Below, piece by piece: positions 7,328-15,978 of a DNA stretch of 64,000 nt; position 1 is the stretch's first letter, and the number at the start of each line of letters is the position of its first letter. Below the pieces are notes generated by a model. That model saw only the letters and a program-made list of their open reading frames with translations. It was not told the DNA's origin and did not search any database. Made by a program: the position numbers and the translations under genes. Source of the stretch: Nonomuraea cavernae (GTDB taxonomy: Bacteria > Actinomycetota > Actinomycetes > Streptosporangiales > Streptosporangiaceae); contig NZ_BMNH01000012.1 of NCBI RefSeq assembly GCF_014646355.1, positions 62,001 to 126,000 of the forward strand, read 5' to 3'.

Positions 7328-9781
7328 CTACTGAACGGCGTCGGCTCCGCCGAGCTTCCTGAGCAGGCGCCGGGCGTCTGCGGCGTATTCCGGATGCCCG
7401 GTCGCGACAGCGCGCTTGAGAAGCGCCCGTGCCTTCGCCACGCGTCCCTGCCGCAGTTCCAGGAAGGCCAGCGAGATCATCGCCACAGGTCCCTGCTCGC
7501 GGTGTCCGGTGTCGATCGCACGTGTCAACCAGTGGCGCGCCTGATCGGGCCGCTGCTCCTCCTCCAGCTTCCCCAGACTCACCATCGCGGTAGGTGCGTG
7601 GTTGCGATGGCCGGACTCGACGACCTGGTGATACAGGCGCCGCGCCTCGGGGAGGTTTCCCCAGGTCGCCTCAACGAGAGCGAGGTTGCTCATCGCCGCC
7701 GGGACCTCGTCGGGATGACCGGTGGCCAGCGCTCTCTCCCAAAGGGCGGCCGCTTCGCTGACGCGACCGCTGGAGTGCAGCATGATGCCCAGATTCACCA
7801 TCGCCGCCGGCCCCATGTCGGGGTCGTCGCTGTCCACTATCGTCCTCAACAGCCGTTCCGCGTGGTGCGGCTGGCCCGTTTCGTAGTATGCGCGCGCCAG
7901 GTGCAGGGTGGCCCGCACGCCGTACCGGGGGTGGCCCGTCGCCGACGCGTCCTTGAGCCACCGTATGGCCTTTGGGTAGCGACGCTCCTCCATCTCCATG
8001 CGGCCGAACTCCACCATCGCACGCGGGCGGTGGTCAGGATGTTCGGTGCTGAACGCGGCCCGCAGCCAGCGCCGCGCTTCCCAGCCCTTTCCATCCGACT
8101 CCTCCAGTAAGGCAAGCTCGATCATCCCGGCGGGGCCGTGATCGGGATGGCCGGACTCCGCGACCCGGGTCAACCACCTTCGCGCGCCTGTGATGTCGCC
8201 CTCGTCACGGTCCAGTTGGCCGAGCTTGCCCGCGGCGAGAACCGCCACCTCGGGGTGGACGGAGTCGGCCGCGCGCTCGAACCAGTGCCGCGCCTCGGGC
8301 ATCCGCTGCCGCCCGGCCTCGAGCTCGCCGATGCGGAACATCGCCCTGCACGCGCGGTCCGCGTCCTCCGTGTCGAGTACCCTCTTGTACCACCCGATCG
8401 CCTCGCCGGTCTCGGTGAGTGCCTCGGCGATCCGGAACGAAACCTCTGCCGGGAGATCCGTGAGGGGGGCGTCGGCCAGCAGGTCCGCCGCCACTGCCGG
8501 GTGACCCTGGTCAAGGGCGGTGTAGGCGAGCTTGCGCAAGTCGTCGGGGGTGAAATGGCCCCTGGCATAGTCCCATAGTGGCGCCCCGATGGCCCAGCCG
8601 TCCCGCCCGGTCTCCGCGGCGATGATCTCCAGCAGGGGATGGGGCCGGTAGATCCGGTCGAGGGACAGGAGCTGGGGCCTTGCCGCGCCCCCTGGGGCCA
8701 GCGCCCACGCCAGAGCGCGGTCGAAGGCGCCGGCCGGTAATCGCGTGCGGGGCGACAGCTCGCCGAGGTGCAGCCGGTAGCCCCTCCAGAGCTGCTGTAA
8801 TGCCTTCTTGGTGAGCCTGGCCGGCATCTGCGCCCGATACCAGTCGGTCGCCGCCCGCAGCACCGCGACCCGGTCGGCCGCCTGCTCGGCGGTGCCGAGT
8901 GCGAGCGCCTGCCGTACTTTGTCCAAAGAGATCATCAACCGGCCGATGAGAAGGTCGGCCGACTGATCCGCCAGTGCCGGCCGGAGCGCCCTGTAGGCGG
9001 GCTCGGCTGCGATCCGGTCGCGTTCCTCCCTGGTCAACAGGCCCAGGGTCAGGTGGACGGCACATGCGCGCAGCAAGCCGGGCACGTGCGAGGCCAGGCG
9101 GGCGGCGGGGTCGCCGTCGGCGTTGACGACATCCTCGGTGTGCAGGGTGGCGGTCACCACCAGCCGCGGCGGTAGCTCCGCCAGCAGGGAAGGGGTGAAC
9201 TCGGCGAGCCGATCCGGGCGAACCGCGTCCAGCCACACCACCACCCCCGCCTTGGGAGTGAGCCAGGCTGCGGCTTGGCCGAGCAGGTCAGGCAGGGCAG
9301 CCCGAGGGTCGTCCACGAAACAGGCCAACCGCCAGTCCGGCAGCCGGCCGCGTACGGCATGGGCCAGGGCATGGGTCGAGCCGGCCAGACGTTCGCCCTG
9401 GACCACGATCAACCGCGCCCCTGTCCCAGCCGCCGCGTCGTCGAGCGCGTCAACCAGCTCAGCGTCGAACGCCCGAGCGATGTGCGGAGCCTCTCCATCC
9501 GCGGCGAACCGCGATTCGCTCATGCCCCAACACCAACCGGGCACCTCACTGACAGGCAGCGGGCGCCCCTTGGAGTCAGCCACGAGCAGCCTGCCGATCG
9601 GTCCGGGACGCCCTCTCCACCGCTCCCAGCCGACGTACCCCAGAGCGGCGACCAGCGCGGCCGCCAGCCAGCCCCAGTGCCAGGCCGTGCCGTCCGTGCC
9701 CTCGTTGATCGCGACACCCACAGCGACGCTGAAGATGGCCGCACCGCCCGCGCCGACCCAGAGCCGCATCCTCACCTTCAT
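7328..9781 (-). CDS. Membrane-anchored TPR/Sel1-repeat protein with a degenerate P-loop domain
   Basis: An 817-residue protein. Two hydrophobic helices (about residues 8-25 and 35-51) anchor it in the membrane. A domain around residues 110-260 has the layout of actinobacterial STAND-like NTPases: VVQGERLAGSTHALAHAV stands where GxxxxGKT would be, and VVWLDAVRPDRL stands where Walker B (WLDDL) is expected. The Walker A lysine is missing. The C-terminal half has about ten TPR/Sel1-like units of roughly 36 residues, each with a GHPxxxPxAM signature. Such repeats bind partner proteins. The start at 9781 has GAGG 7 nt upstream; a start at 9814 has none. Function unknown; the missing lysine suggests a scaffold or pseudo-NTPase. 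Confidence 0.8.
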   Translation of the reverse strand: MKVRMRLWVGAGGAAIFSVAVGVAINEGTDGTAWHWGWLAAALVAALGYVGWERWRGRPGPIGRLLVADSKGRPLPVSEVPGWCWGMSESRFAADGEAPHIARAFDAELVDALDDAAAGTGARLIVVQGERLAGSTHALAHAVRGRLPDWRLACFVDDPRAALPDLLGQAAAWLTPKAGVVVWLDAVRPDRLAEFTPSLLAELPPRLVVTATLHTEDVVNADGDPAARLASHVPGLLRACAVHLTLGLLTREERDRIAAEPAYRALRPALADQSADLLIGRLMISLDKVRQALALGTAEQAADRVAVLRAATDWYRAQMPARLTKKALQQLWRGYRLHLGELSPRTRLPAGAFDRALAWALAPGGAARPQLLSLDRIYRPHPLLEIIAAETGRDGWAIGAPLWDYARGHFTPDDLRKLAYTALDQGHPAVAADLLADAPLTDLPAEVSFRIAEALTETGEAIGWYKRVLDTEDADRACRAMFRIGELEAGRQRMPEARHWFERAADSVHPEVAVLAAGKLGQLDRDEGDITGARRWLTRVAESGHPDHGPAGMIELALLEESDGKGWEARRWLRAAFSTEHPDHRPRAMVEFGRMEMEERRYPKAIRWLKDASATGHPRYGVRATLHLARAYYETGQPHHAERLLRTIVDSDDPDMGPAAMVNLGIMLHSSGRVSEAAALWERALATGHPDEVPAAMSNLALVEATWGNLPEARRLYHQVVESGHRNHAPTAMVSLGKLEEEQRPDQARHWLTRAIDTGHREQGPVAMISLAFLELRQGRVAKARALLKRAVATGHPEYAADARRLLRKLGGADAVQ

Positions 9782-10290
9782 GCACCATCCTCTTTCGGGA
9801 AGGCCTCCCGCCATGGCATCGATCCGTCAGCGGGGATCACCAGGGCTGCCCGCGCATGGCCAGACCCTCGACCCTCCGGACCCGCGCGGTGACCATCCTC
9901 GGGGGTGCGGCCCTCGGCGGCAAGACAGTAGCGTTCCCCCGCCTCCATCGCCGGGCGAGCCGGGTCTTGGCGCCGCATCGGCCAGGTAGGCCGCCACTGC
10001 GGCGGGCAGTGGCGGTGATCCGCAGCGCTCCTACCGGACGCGAGCACCAACGGATCTCATGACGGCTTCCAGGGAGGACACAGCTGACAGAGGTCGCAAT
10101 TCGCCCACCTGGCCCCTGAGGTCGCATTTGGCGTTATTGGACGCATTGTCCAGACATAGCGCCGATTCGCTGACGAGTCGGCCGGTGGCTGCTAGGTTCA
10201 GGCGCTGCGGTGATCATCCCCGCGGTCCAAGCCGGCCGGGCGGCCCATGTGTGCCACCCGGCCCACCTCCTGAAATCGAAGGGACATTCC
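9782..10290. other. Intergenic region without a supported gene
   Basis: This 509-bp stretch separates the TPR protein from the TM2 gene. Open frames here lack ribosome-binding sites and look like GC noise. The one exception worth noting is a - frame ending at 9778 whose TGA overlaps the TPR start codon (ATGA). Its possible product (up to 90 residues, ending PWREAFPKEDGA) resembles nothing I recognise. Near its right end lies a plausible promoter for the TM2 gene, described separately. No repeat, tRNA or phage-like element is visible. Confidence 0.5.
10170..10198 (+). promoter_or_regulatory. Predicted sigma-70-type promoter of the TM2 gene
   Basis: CTGACG and TAGGTT are separated by 17 nt, close to actinomycete vegetative promoters. 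Transcription would begin near 10205, giving an untranslated leader of about 85 nt before the TM2 ATG. This is a pattern-based prediction only. Confidence 0.45.
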
Positions 10291-10494
10291 ATGGCCAAGT
10301 CGTGGCTCGTGGCCGTCTTGCTCTGCTTCTTCCTGGGCGCGCTCGGCGTGCACCGGTTCTACGTGGGCAAGATCGGCACCGGCATCCTGATGATCGTCAC
10401 CCTGGGCGGCCTCGGCGTCTGGGTGCTGATCGACTTCATCATGATCCTGATCGGCAAGTTCAACGACAAGCAGGGACAACCCCTGGCGAAGTGA
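10291..10494 (+). CDS. TM2-domain small membrane protein
   Basis: 67 residues. The whole protein is a TM2 domain: a first hydrophobic helix (WLVAVLLCFFLGALGVHRFY), the conserved G-x-H-R-F-Y-x-G-K turn, and a second helix with LGGLGVWVLIDFIMIL. TM2 proteins are small two-helix membrane proteins of unknown function found across bacteria. AAGGGA 6 nt upstream supports the ATG. It converges on thrS and ends just before a strong hairpin. Confidence 0.88.
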   Translation: MAKSWLVAVLLCFFLGALGVHRFYVGKIGTGILMIVTLGGLGVWVLIDFIMILIGKFNDKQGQPLAK

Positions 10495-10500
10495 CGCGAG

Positions 10501-10532
10501 GTGCGGCGGAGCGGATCCCCGCTCCGCCGCAC
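10501..10532. terminator. Bidirectional terminator between the TM2 gene and thrS
   Basis: A perfect 14-bp inverted repeat (GTGCGGCGGAGCGG and its complement) with a 4-nt loop. It lies 6 nt after the TM2 stop and 8 nt from the thrS stop on the other strand, so it is well placed to end both convergent transcripts. Confidence 0.88.
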
Positions 10533-10540
10533 GCGAAAGA

Positions 10541-12508
10541 TCAGACCTGCGTGCGGCGCTCGACCGCGTCGACGATCTCGGAGATCGCCTGGTCGACCGG
10601 CACACCGTTCTTCTGCTCGCCGCTGCGGTAGCGGAAGGACACCGCGCCGTTGGCGATGTCGTCGTCTCCGGCCAGCAGCATGAACGGGACCTTGGACTTC
10701 TGCGCGTTGCGGATCTTCTTCTGCATGCGGTCGTCGGCGGTGTCGACCTCGACCCTGATGCCGCGCTCGCGCAGCCGCTTGGCCACGTCCTGCAGATAGG
10801 GGGCATGTGCGTCGGCGATCGGGATGCCGACCACCTGCACCGGGGCCAGCCAGGGCGGGAAGGCGCCGGCGTAGTGCTCGGTGAGCACCCCGAGGAAGCG
10901 CTCGATCGAGCCGAACAGCGCCCGGTGGATCATGACGGGCGTCTGACGGCTGCCGTCGGCCGCCTGGTATTCGAGCTCGAACCGCCTGGGCTGGTTGAGG
11001 TCGAGCTGAATGGTGGACAGCTGCCAGGTGCGGCCGATGGCGTCCTTGGCCTGGACCGAGATCTTCGGCCCGTAGAAGGCGGCGCCGCCCGGGTCGTGCA
11101 CCAGCTCGAGCCCGGACTCCTCGGCCGCCTGGCGCAGCGCCTCGGTGGCCTCGTCCCAGTCTGCCGGGTCGCCGATGAACTTCTCGGACTCGTCGCGGGT
11201 GGACAGCTCCAGGTAGAACTCCGACAGGCCGAAGTCGCGCAGCACGCTCAGCACGAAGGCGAGCAGGCTCTTCAGCTCGCCGCCCATCTGCTCCCTGGTG
11301 CAGTAGATGTGCGAGTCGTCCTGCGTCATGCCGCGCACCCGGGTCAGGCCGTGCACCACGCCGGACTTCTCGTAACGGTAGACGGAGCCGAACTCGCACA
11401 GCCGCAGCGGCAGCTCGCGATAGGAGCGCCCGCGCGCCCGGAAGATCAGGTTGTGCATCGGGCAGTTCATCGGCTTGACGCGGTATTCGACGCCCTCCAG
11501 CTCGAAGGGCGGGAACATGTCCTCGGCGTACCACGGCAGGTGCCCGGAGGTCTCGAACAGCTGCGACTTGGTGATGTGCGGGGTGTTGACGAACTCGTAG
11601 CCCGCCTCGCCCTGCCGGCGGCGCATGTAGTCTTCCATCTCCTTGCGGATGATCCCGCCCTTGGGATGGAAGACCGGCAGCCCGCTGCCCAGCTCGGGCG
11701 GGAAGCTGAACAGGTCGAGCTCGGCGCCCAGCTTGCGGTGGTCGCGCTTCTCGGCCTCCTCCAGCAGCTTGAGGTATTCGTCCTGCTTGTCGCGTGACTC
11801 CCAGGCGGTGCCGTAGATGCGCTGCAGCTGGGGGTTCTTCTCGCTGCCGCGCCAGTAGGCGCCGCCGGTGCGCATCAGCTTGAACGCCGGGATGGACCGG
11901 GTGGACGGCACGTGCGGGCCGCGGCACAGGTCCTTCCAGCACAGCTCGCCGGACTTGGGGTCGAGGTTGTCGTAGATGGTCAGCTGACCCTCGCCGACCT
12001 CCACGCTCTCCTCGGCGTCGGCGCCGCCGCCCTTGAGCCCGATCAGCTCCAGTTTGTACGGCTCGCCGGCCAGCTCCTCGCGGGCCTCGTCGTCGGTGAC
12101 GGCCCGGCGGGAGAACAGCTGCCCCTGCTTGACGATCTCGCGCATGCGCTTCTCGACGCGCTTGAGGTCGTCGGGGTGGAACGGCTGCGCCACGTCGAAG
12201 TCGTAGTAGAAGCCGTTGTCGACCGGCGGGCCGATGCCCAGCCTGGCCTCGGGGAACAGCTCCTGCACCGCCTGCGCCATGACGTGGGCGGTGGAGTGGC
12301 GGACGATCGCCCTGCCCTCGTCGCTGGAGACCTCGATCGGCTCGACCGCGTCGCCGTCGGCGAGCGGGGCGGCCAGGTCGCGCGGCTCGCCGTTGACCCG
12401 GGCCGCGATGACGGAGCGACCGTCCGCCTGGAGCGCGTCACCGGCCGTCGTGCCGGCCGCGACCACACGCTCGGCTCCGGCGAGGGTGATGCGTAGCTCG
12501 GCTGACAC
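10541..12508 (-). CDS. thrS: Threonine--tRNA ligase
   Basis: 655 residues, the normal length. It charges tRNA-Thr in the cytoplasm. Domains in order are the TGS domain (residues 1-65), the editing/SAD domain with HSTAHVMAQAV near residue 71, the class II catalytic core (motif 2 RVRGMTQDDSHIYC; VKPMNCPMHN with the zinc cysteine; motif 3 HRALFGSIERFLG), and the anticodon-binding domain from WLAPVQVVGIPIAD. The start is GTG with GGAG 7 nt upstream. The lysozyme gene lies 43 bp upstream on the same strand, so they may be co-transcribed. No T-box leader fits in that gap. Confidence 0.97.
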   Translation of the reverse strand: MSAELRITLAGAERVVAAGTTAGDALQADGRSVIAARVNGEPRDLAAPLADGDAVEPIEVSSDEGRAIVRHSTAHVMAQAVQELFPEARLGIGPPVDNGFYYDFDVAQPFHPDDLKRVEKRMREIVKQGQLFSRRAVTDDEAREELAGEPYKLELIGLKGGGADAEESVEVGEGQLTIYDNLDPKSGELCWKDLCRGPHVPSTRSIPAFKLMRTGGAYWRGSEKNPQLQRIYGTAWESRDKQDEYLKLLEEAEKRDHRKLGAELDLFSFPPELGSGLPVFHPKGGIIRKEMEDYMRRRQGEAGYEFVNTPHITKSQLFETSGHLPWYAEDMFPPFELEGVEYRVKPMNCPMHNLIFRARGRSYRELPLRLCEFGSVYRYEKSGVVHGLTRVRGMTQDDSHIYCTREQMGGELKSLLAFVLSVLRDFGLSEFYLELSTRDESEKFIGDPADWDEATEALRQAAEESGLELVHDPGGAAFYGPKISVQAKDAIGRTWQLSTIQLDLNQPRRFELEYQAADGSRQTPVMIHRALFGSIERFLGVLTEHYAGAFPPWLAPVQVVGIPIADAHAPYLQDVAKRLRERGIRVEVDTADDRMQKKIRNAQKSKVPFMLLAGDDDIANGAVSFRYRSGEQKNGVPVDQAISEIVDAVERRTQV

Positions 12509-12551
12509 GGTGACTCCCTGGGGTCGGATTCGTCGATGGTGGTTATCGATG

Positions 12552-13157
12552 CTATCGCTTGTGAAACCCCAACCTGGTCAGCGCTTGGCGGGTGCCGTCG
12601 AAGACGTTGCGGTCGACGGGGCTGTTGGAATATTGGTGGATCGTCCACTCGGTCCACGGCCCCGGCACCATGGGCTCGCCGCGCGGCTGGTCGGGGCTCG
12701 CGATCCACAGCGGATACTCGCCGAGGCCGGCGCAGGCGCCCGAGCGGGCGAAGGACTGGTAGGTGTAGACGAGCGGCCGCACCCCGCCGTGCCGCTCGAC
12801 GTAGTGGCACCAGCGGCGGGCGTGCCGGGCGACCTGTTCGGGCCGCAGCCCGTCGGTCGTCTCCAGGTCGATCGCGACCAGGTCGCCGCGGCGCAGCCCG
12901 CCGGCCAGGGTGATCGTGCGCAGGAAGCTGCGCGCTCCCTCGACGGGGTCTCCCTTGGGGCGGGCGAAGTGGTAGGCGCCGCAGACGATCCAGTTCTCCC
13001 GCATGCCCTCCCAGTTGCGGGCGAAGAAGCGATCGACGTAGTCGCCGCCCTCGGTCGCCTTGGCGAAGGCGAAGGCGACCCCGGCGCGGGCGTGCGCGGA
13101 CCAGTCAACGGAGCCCTGCCAGTTGGACACGTCTATGCCTTGCAGCAAGCGCTTCAC
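12552..13157 (-). CDS. GH25-family lysozyme (muramidase)
   Basis: 201 residues making up a single GH25 domain. The N-terminal GIDVSNWQG supplies the first catalytic aspartate region, followed by FAKATEG, GAYHFARP, the DLETTDG acid strand and the TYQSFARS and WTIHQYS blocks typical of the family. These enzymes cut the glycan backbone of peptidoglycan. There is no signal peptide, so export would need another route, or it acts inside or after lysis. The GTG start has only AAG immediately before it. An internal TTG (LLQGIDVS) with AAGG 9 nt upstream is an alternative that shortens the protein by three residues. Confidence 0.85.
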   Translation of the reverse strand: MKRLLQGIDVSNWQGSVDWSAHARAGVAFAFAKATEGGDYVDRFFARNWEGMRENWIVCGAYHFARPKGDPVEGARSFLRTITLAGGLRRGDLVAIDLETTDGLRPEQVARHARRWCHYVERHGGVRPLVYTYQSFARSGACAGLGEYPLWIASPDQPRGEPMVPGPWTEWTIHQYSNSPVDRNVFDGTRQALTRLGFHKR

Positions 13158-13207
13158 CTTGCGGGAGTTTATTCGGATGCCTCCCGATCAGGCCCCCGAC
13201 GCGCCGG

Positions 13208-14101
13208 TCAGAGCAGTTGCTTCAGCAGCTCCCTGGTGCGCTCCCGCTTGGAGTAGGGGGCGGCCACGAAGTCGGTGACGCCGGCCTTGGCCAGCGTGTC
13301 GATCTGGGCGCGCACGCTCTCCTCGTCGCCGACGATCGCCACGTCCCCGGGGCCGGCCGCGCCCTCGCGGTCGAGCATGGCCCGGTAGGAGGGCAGCTGC
13401 CCGTACATCGCGAAGACCTCCGCGGCGCGCGCCCTGGCGGCGGCCGGATCGTCCGTGACGCAGATCGGCAGTGTGCAGACGATGCGCGGCCGGCCGCGGC
13501 CGGCCTCCTCGGCGGCGGCGGTGATGGCGGGCGCGATGTGCTCGGCGACCGTCCTGGGGCCGGTCATCCAGAGGATGGTGCCGTCGGCCCTGGCGCCGGC
13601 CAGCTTGAGCATGCGCGGAGCCAGGGCGGCGAGCAGCACCTGCGGGCCGGCTCCGGGCGTGCTGAGCCGGATGTCGGCCTTGAGGGTCTCGCCCTCGGCT
13701 CGCACGTGCTCGCCGCGGATCGCGGGCAGCAGGATGTCGAGGTACTCCTTCATGTGCCTGGCGGGCCGGTCGAAGCTGTAGCCGAACATGTTCTCGATCA
13801 CGATCTGGTGGGACAGGCCGATGCCGAGCGTGAGCCGGCCGCCGAGCGCCGCGTTGACCGTCATCGCCTGCTGGGCGAGCGCGGCCGGGTGGCGCGGGTA
13901 GGTCGGGACGACGCCGGTGCCGAGCTCCATCCCCGGCGCCTGGCTGCCCGCGACGGCCAGCGCGGTGAGGGCGTCGAGGCCGAAGATGTGCGACATCCAG
14001 CCGGACGCGAAACCGTCGGCGTGCGCGGCGGCGATGGCGTCGCGCAGTTCGCCGAACGGCTCGGAGCCCGTGGGCTCGTTGAGCAGCAGTCCGATTCGCA
14101 T
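13208..14101 (-). CDS. LLM-class F420-dependent oxidoreductase
   Basis: 297 residues with the luciferase-like monooxygenase barrel: MRIGLLLNE at the N-terminus, LGTGVVPTYPRHPAALAQQA, LGGRLTLGIGLSHQIVIENM and TILWMTGPRTV. The pattern matches actinobacterial F420-using members that oxidise or reduce varied small molecules; the substrate cannot be read from sequence. GTG at 14107 (two codons earlier) is an alternative start with GGAG 4 nt upstream. It is divergent from the phosphoglucomutase gene. Confidence 0.85.
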   Translation of the reverse strand: MRIGLLLNEPTGSEPFGELRDAIAAAHADGFASGWMSHIFGLDALTALAVAGSQAPGMELGTGVVPTYPRHPAALAQQAMTVNAALGGRLTLGIGLSHQIVIENMFGYSFDRPARHMKEYLDILLPAIRGEHVRAEGETLKADIRLSTPGAGPQVLLAALAPRMLKLAGARADGTILWMTGPRTVAEHIAPAITAAAEEAGRGRPRIVCTLPICVTDDPAAARARAAEVFAMYGQLPSYRAMLDREGAAGPGDVAIVGDEESVRAQIDTLAKAGVTDFVAAPYSKRERTRELLKQLL

Positions 14102-14225
14102 GTCCACCGAACTCCATTCTAGTTTTGGGGTCACGGCGAGTCTAACCCCGGCCGAGCCGGCGGCCCCGGCCCGACACGGCGATCTCCGGCGGGCCTCGCC
14201 GAACGCGCTTTGTAGGGTGGGACCC

Positions 14226-15854
14226 ATGAGTCACGAGCGCGCTGGACAGCCGGCCGGGCCGGCCGACCTGGTCGACGTCCCCAGGCTGGTCACGGCCTAC
14301 TACGCGCTCCACCCCGATCCGGGCGAGGTGGGCCAGCGGGTGGCGTTCGGCACCTCCGGGCACCGGGGGTCGTCGCTCGACACCGCGTTCAACGAGGACC
14401 ACATCCTGGCCACGAGCCAGGCGATCTGCGAATACCGCGCCGCGCGGGGCACCGACGGGCCGCTGTTCCTGGGCGCCGACACGCACGCGCTGTCCGAGCC
14501 CGCCCGCGTGTCGGCGCTGGAGGTGTTCGCGGCCAACGACGTGAGCGTGGTCGTCGACTCGCGTGACGGCTACACGCCCACCCCGGCCGTCTCGCACGCC
14601 ATCCTCGCCCACAACCGCGGCCGCGAGTCCGGGATGGCCGACGGCGTGGTGGTCACGCCCTCGCACAACCCGCCGAGTGACGGGGGCTTCAAGTACAACC
14701 CGCCGGACGGCGGGCCGGCCGGCACCGAGGCCACGACGTGGATCCAGGACCGCGCCAACGAGCTGCTGGCGGCCGGCCTCGCGGGGGTGCGCCGCGTCCC
14801 CTACGCCAGGGCGCTGCGGGCGGCGGGCCGCCACGACTTCCTCGGCAGCTACGTCGACGACCTGCCCTCGGTGGTCGACCTCGACGCGATCCGGTCGGCC
14901 GGGGTGCGCATCGGGGCCGACCCGCTGGGCGGTGCCTCCGTGGCCTACTGGGGGGAGATCGCCGAGCGGCACCGGCTCGACCTGACCGTGGTCAACCCCC
15001 TGGTGGACCCGACATGGCGGTTCATGACGCTCGACTGGGACGGCAGGATCCGGATGGACTGCTCGTCGCCGTACGCGATGGCCTCCCTGATCGCCGGCCG
15101 CGACACCTACGACATCGCAACGGGCAACGACGCCGACTCCGATCGGCACGGCATCGTGACGCCCGACGGGCTGATGAACCCCAACCACTACCTCGCCGTG
15201 GCGATCTCCTACCTCTACGCGCACCGTGACGGCTGGCCCGCGGGCGCCGGGGTGGGCAAGACGATGGTCAGCAGCCGGATCATCGACCTGGTCACCGAGT
15301 CGCTGGACCGCCGGCTGTACGAGGTGCCGGTGGGGTTCAAGTGGTTCGTGCCCGGCCTGCTCGACGGCTCGCTGGGGTTCGGCGGCGAGGAGAGCGCCGG
15401 GGCGTCGTTCCTGCGCCGCGACGGCTCGGTGTGGACCACCGACAAGGACGGCATCATCCTGGCGCTGCTGGCCTCGGAGATCCTGGCCGTCACGGGCGAG
15501 TCGCCGAGCGCCCGCTACCGCGAGCTGACGGCCCGCTTCGGCGAGCCCGCCTACGCCCGGGTCGACGCGCCGGCCGGTCGCGAGGAGAAGGCGGTGCTCG
15601 CGCGGCTGTCGGCCGAGCAGGTGACCGCGACCAGCCTGGCCGGCGAGCCGATCACCTCGGTGCTGACGTCGGCTCCGGGCAACGGGGCTCCGCTGGGCGG
15701 GGTCAGGGTGTCCACGCGGAGCGCCTGGTTCGCGGCCCGGCCGTCGGGGACCGAGGACGTGTACAAGATCTACGCCGAGTCGTTCCGGGGGCCGGAGCAC
15801 CTGGCGAAGGTCCAGGAGGAGGCGCGTTCCCTCGTTTCAGCCGCCTTGGGATGA
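14226..15854 (+). CDS. pgm: Phosphoglucomutase, alpha-D-glucose phosphate-specific
   Basis: 542 residues, standard for the bacterial Pgm group. It interconverts glucose-1-phosphate and glucose-6-phosphate. The phosphoserine loop is VTPSHNPPSDGG, the metal-binding loop is NDADSDRHG, the sugar-binding segment is GGEESAGASF and the phosphate-binding C-terminal loop is RPSGTEDVYK. All active-site loops are intact. GGGTGGGA lies upstream of the ATG. Confidence 0.96.
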   Translation: MSHERAGQPAGPADLVDVPRLVTAYYALHPDPGEVGQRVAFGTSGHRGSSLDTAFNEDHILATSQAICEYRAARGTDGPLFLGADTHALSEPARVSALEVFAANDVSVVVDSRDGYTPTPAVSHAILAHNRGRESGMADGVVVTPSHNPPSDGGFKYNPPDGGPAGTEATTWIQDRANELLAAGLAGVRRVPYARALRAAGRHDFLGSYVDDLPSVVDLDAIRSAGVRIGADPLGGASVAYWGEIAERHRLDLTVVNPLVDPTWRFMTLDWDGRIRMDCSSPYAMASLIAGRDTYDIATGNDADSDRHGIVTPDGLMNPNHYLAVAISYLYAHRDGWPAGAGVGKTMVSSRIIDLVTESLDRRLYEVPVGFKWFVPGLLDGSLGFGGEESAGASFLRRDGSVWTTDKDGIILALLASEILAVTGESPSARYRELTARFGEPAYARVDAPAGREEKAVLARLSAEQVTATSLAGEPITSVLTSAPGNGAPLGGVRVSTRSAWFAARPSGTEDVYKIYAESFRGPEHLAKVQEEARSLVSAALG

Positions 15855-15896
15855 AAAACGAGTGCGATGAAGCTGGGCAAAACGGGGCTGGAGCGG

Positions 15897-15922
15897 CTGT
15901 TTGGCATACAAGATGCCAACAG
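15897..15922. promoter_or_regulatory. Dyad (operator or hairpin) upstream of the 413-residue membrane protein gene
   Basis: CTGTTTGGCAT and ATGCCAACAG form a 10-bp inverted repeat with one bulged T and a 5-nt centre; the core TTGGCATacaagATGCCAA is perfect. A possible -10 (TTATAC) follows at 15941-15946, so the dyad sits around the -35 region. It could be a repressor site or, less likely, the pgm terminator. Confidence 0.5.
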
Positions 15923-15978
15923 TCTGCAATGATCTCGTCGTTATACAGCCGGAGTTCGATCCTCACGGATAGTGACTG

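Noticed and set aside
9856..10062. 68-codon + frame in the TPR/TM2 gap
   Set aside because: No ribosome-binding site, arginine-rich composition typical of random GC-rich frames, and no recognisable motif.
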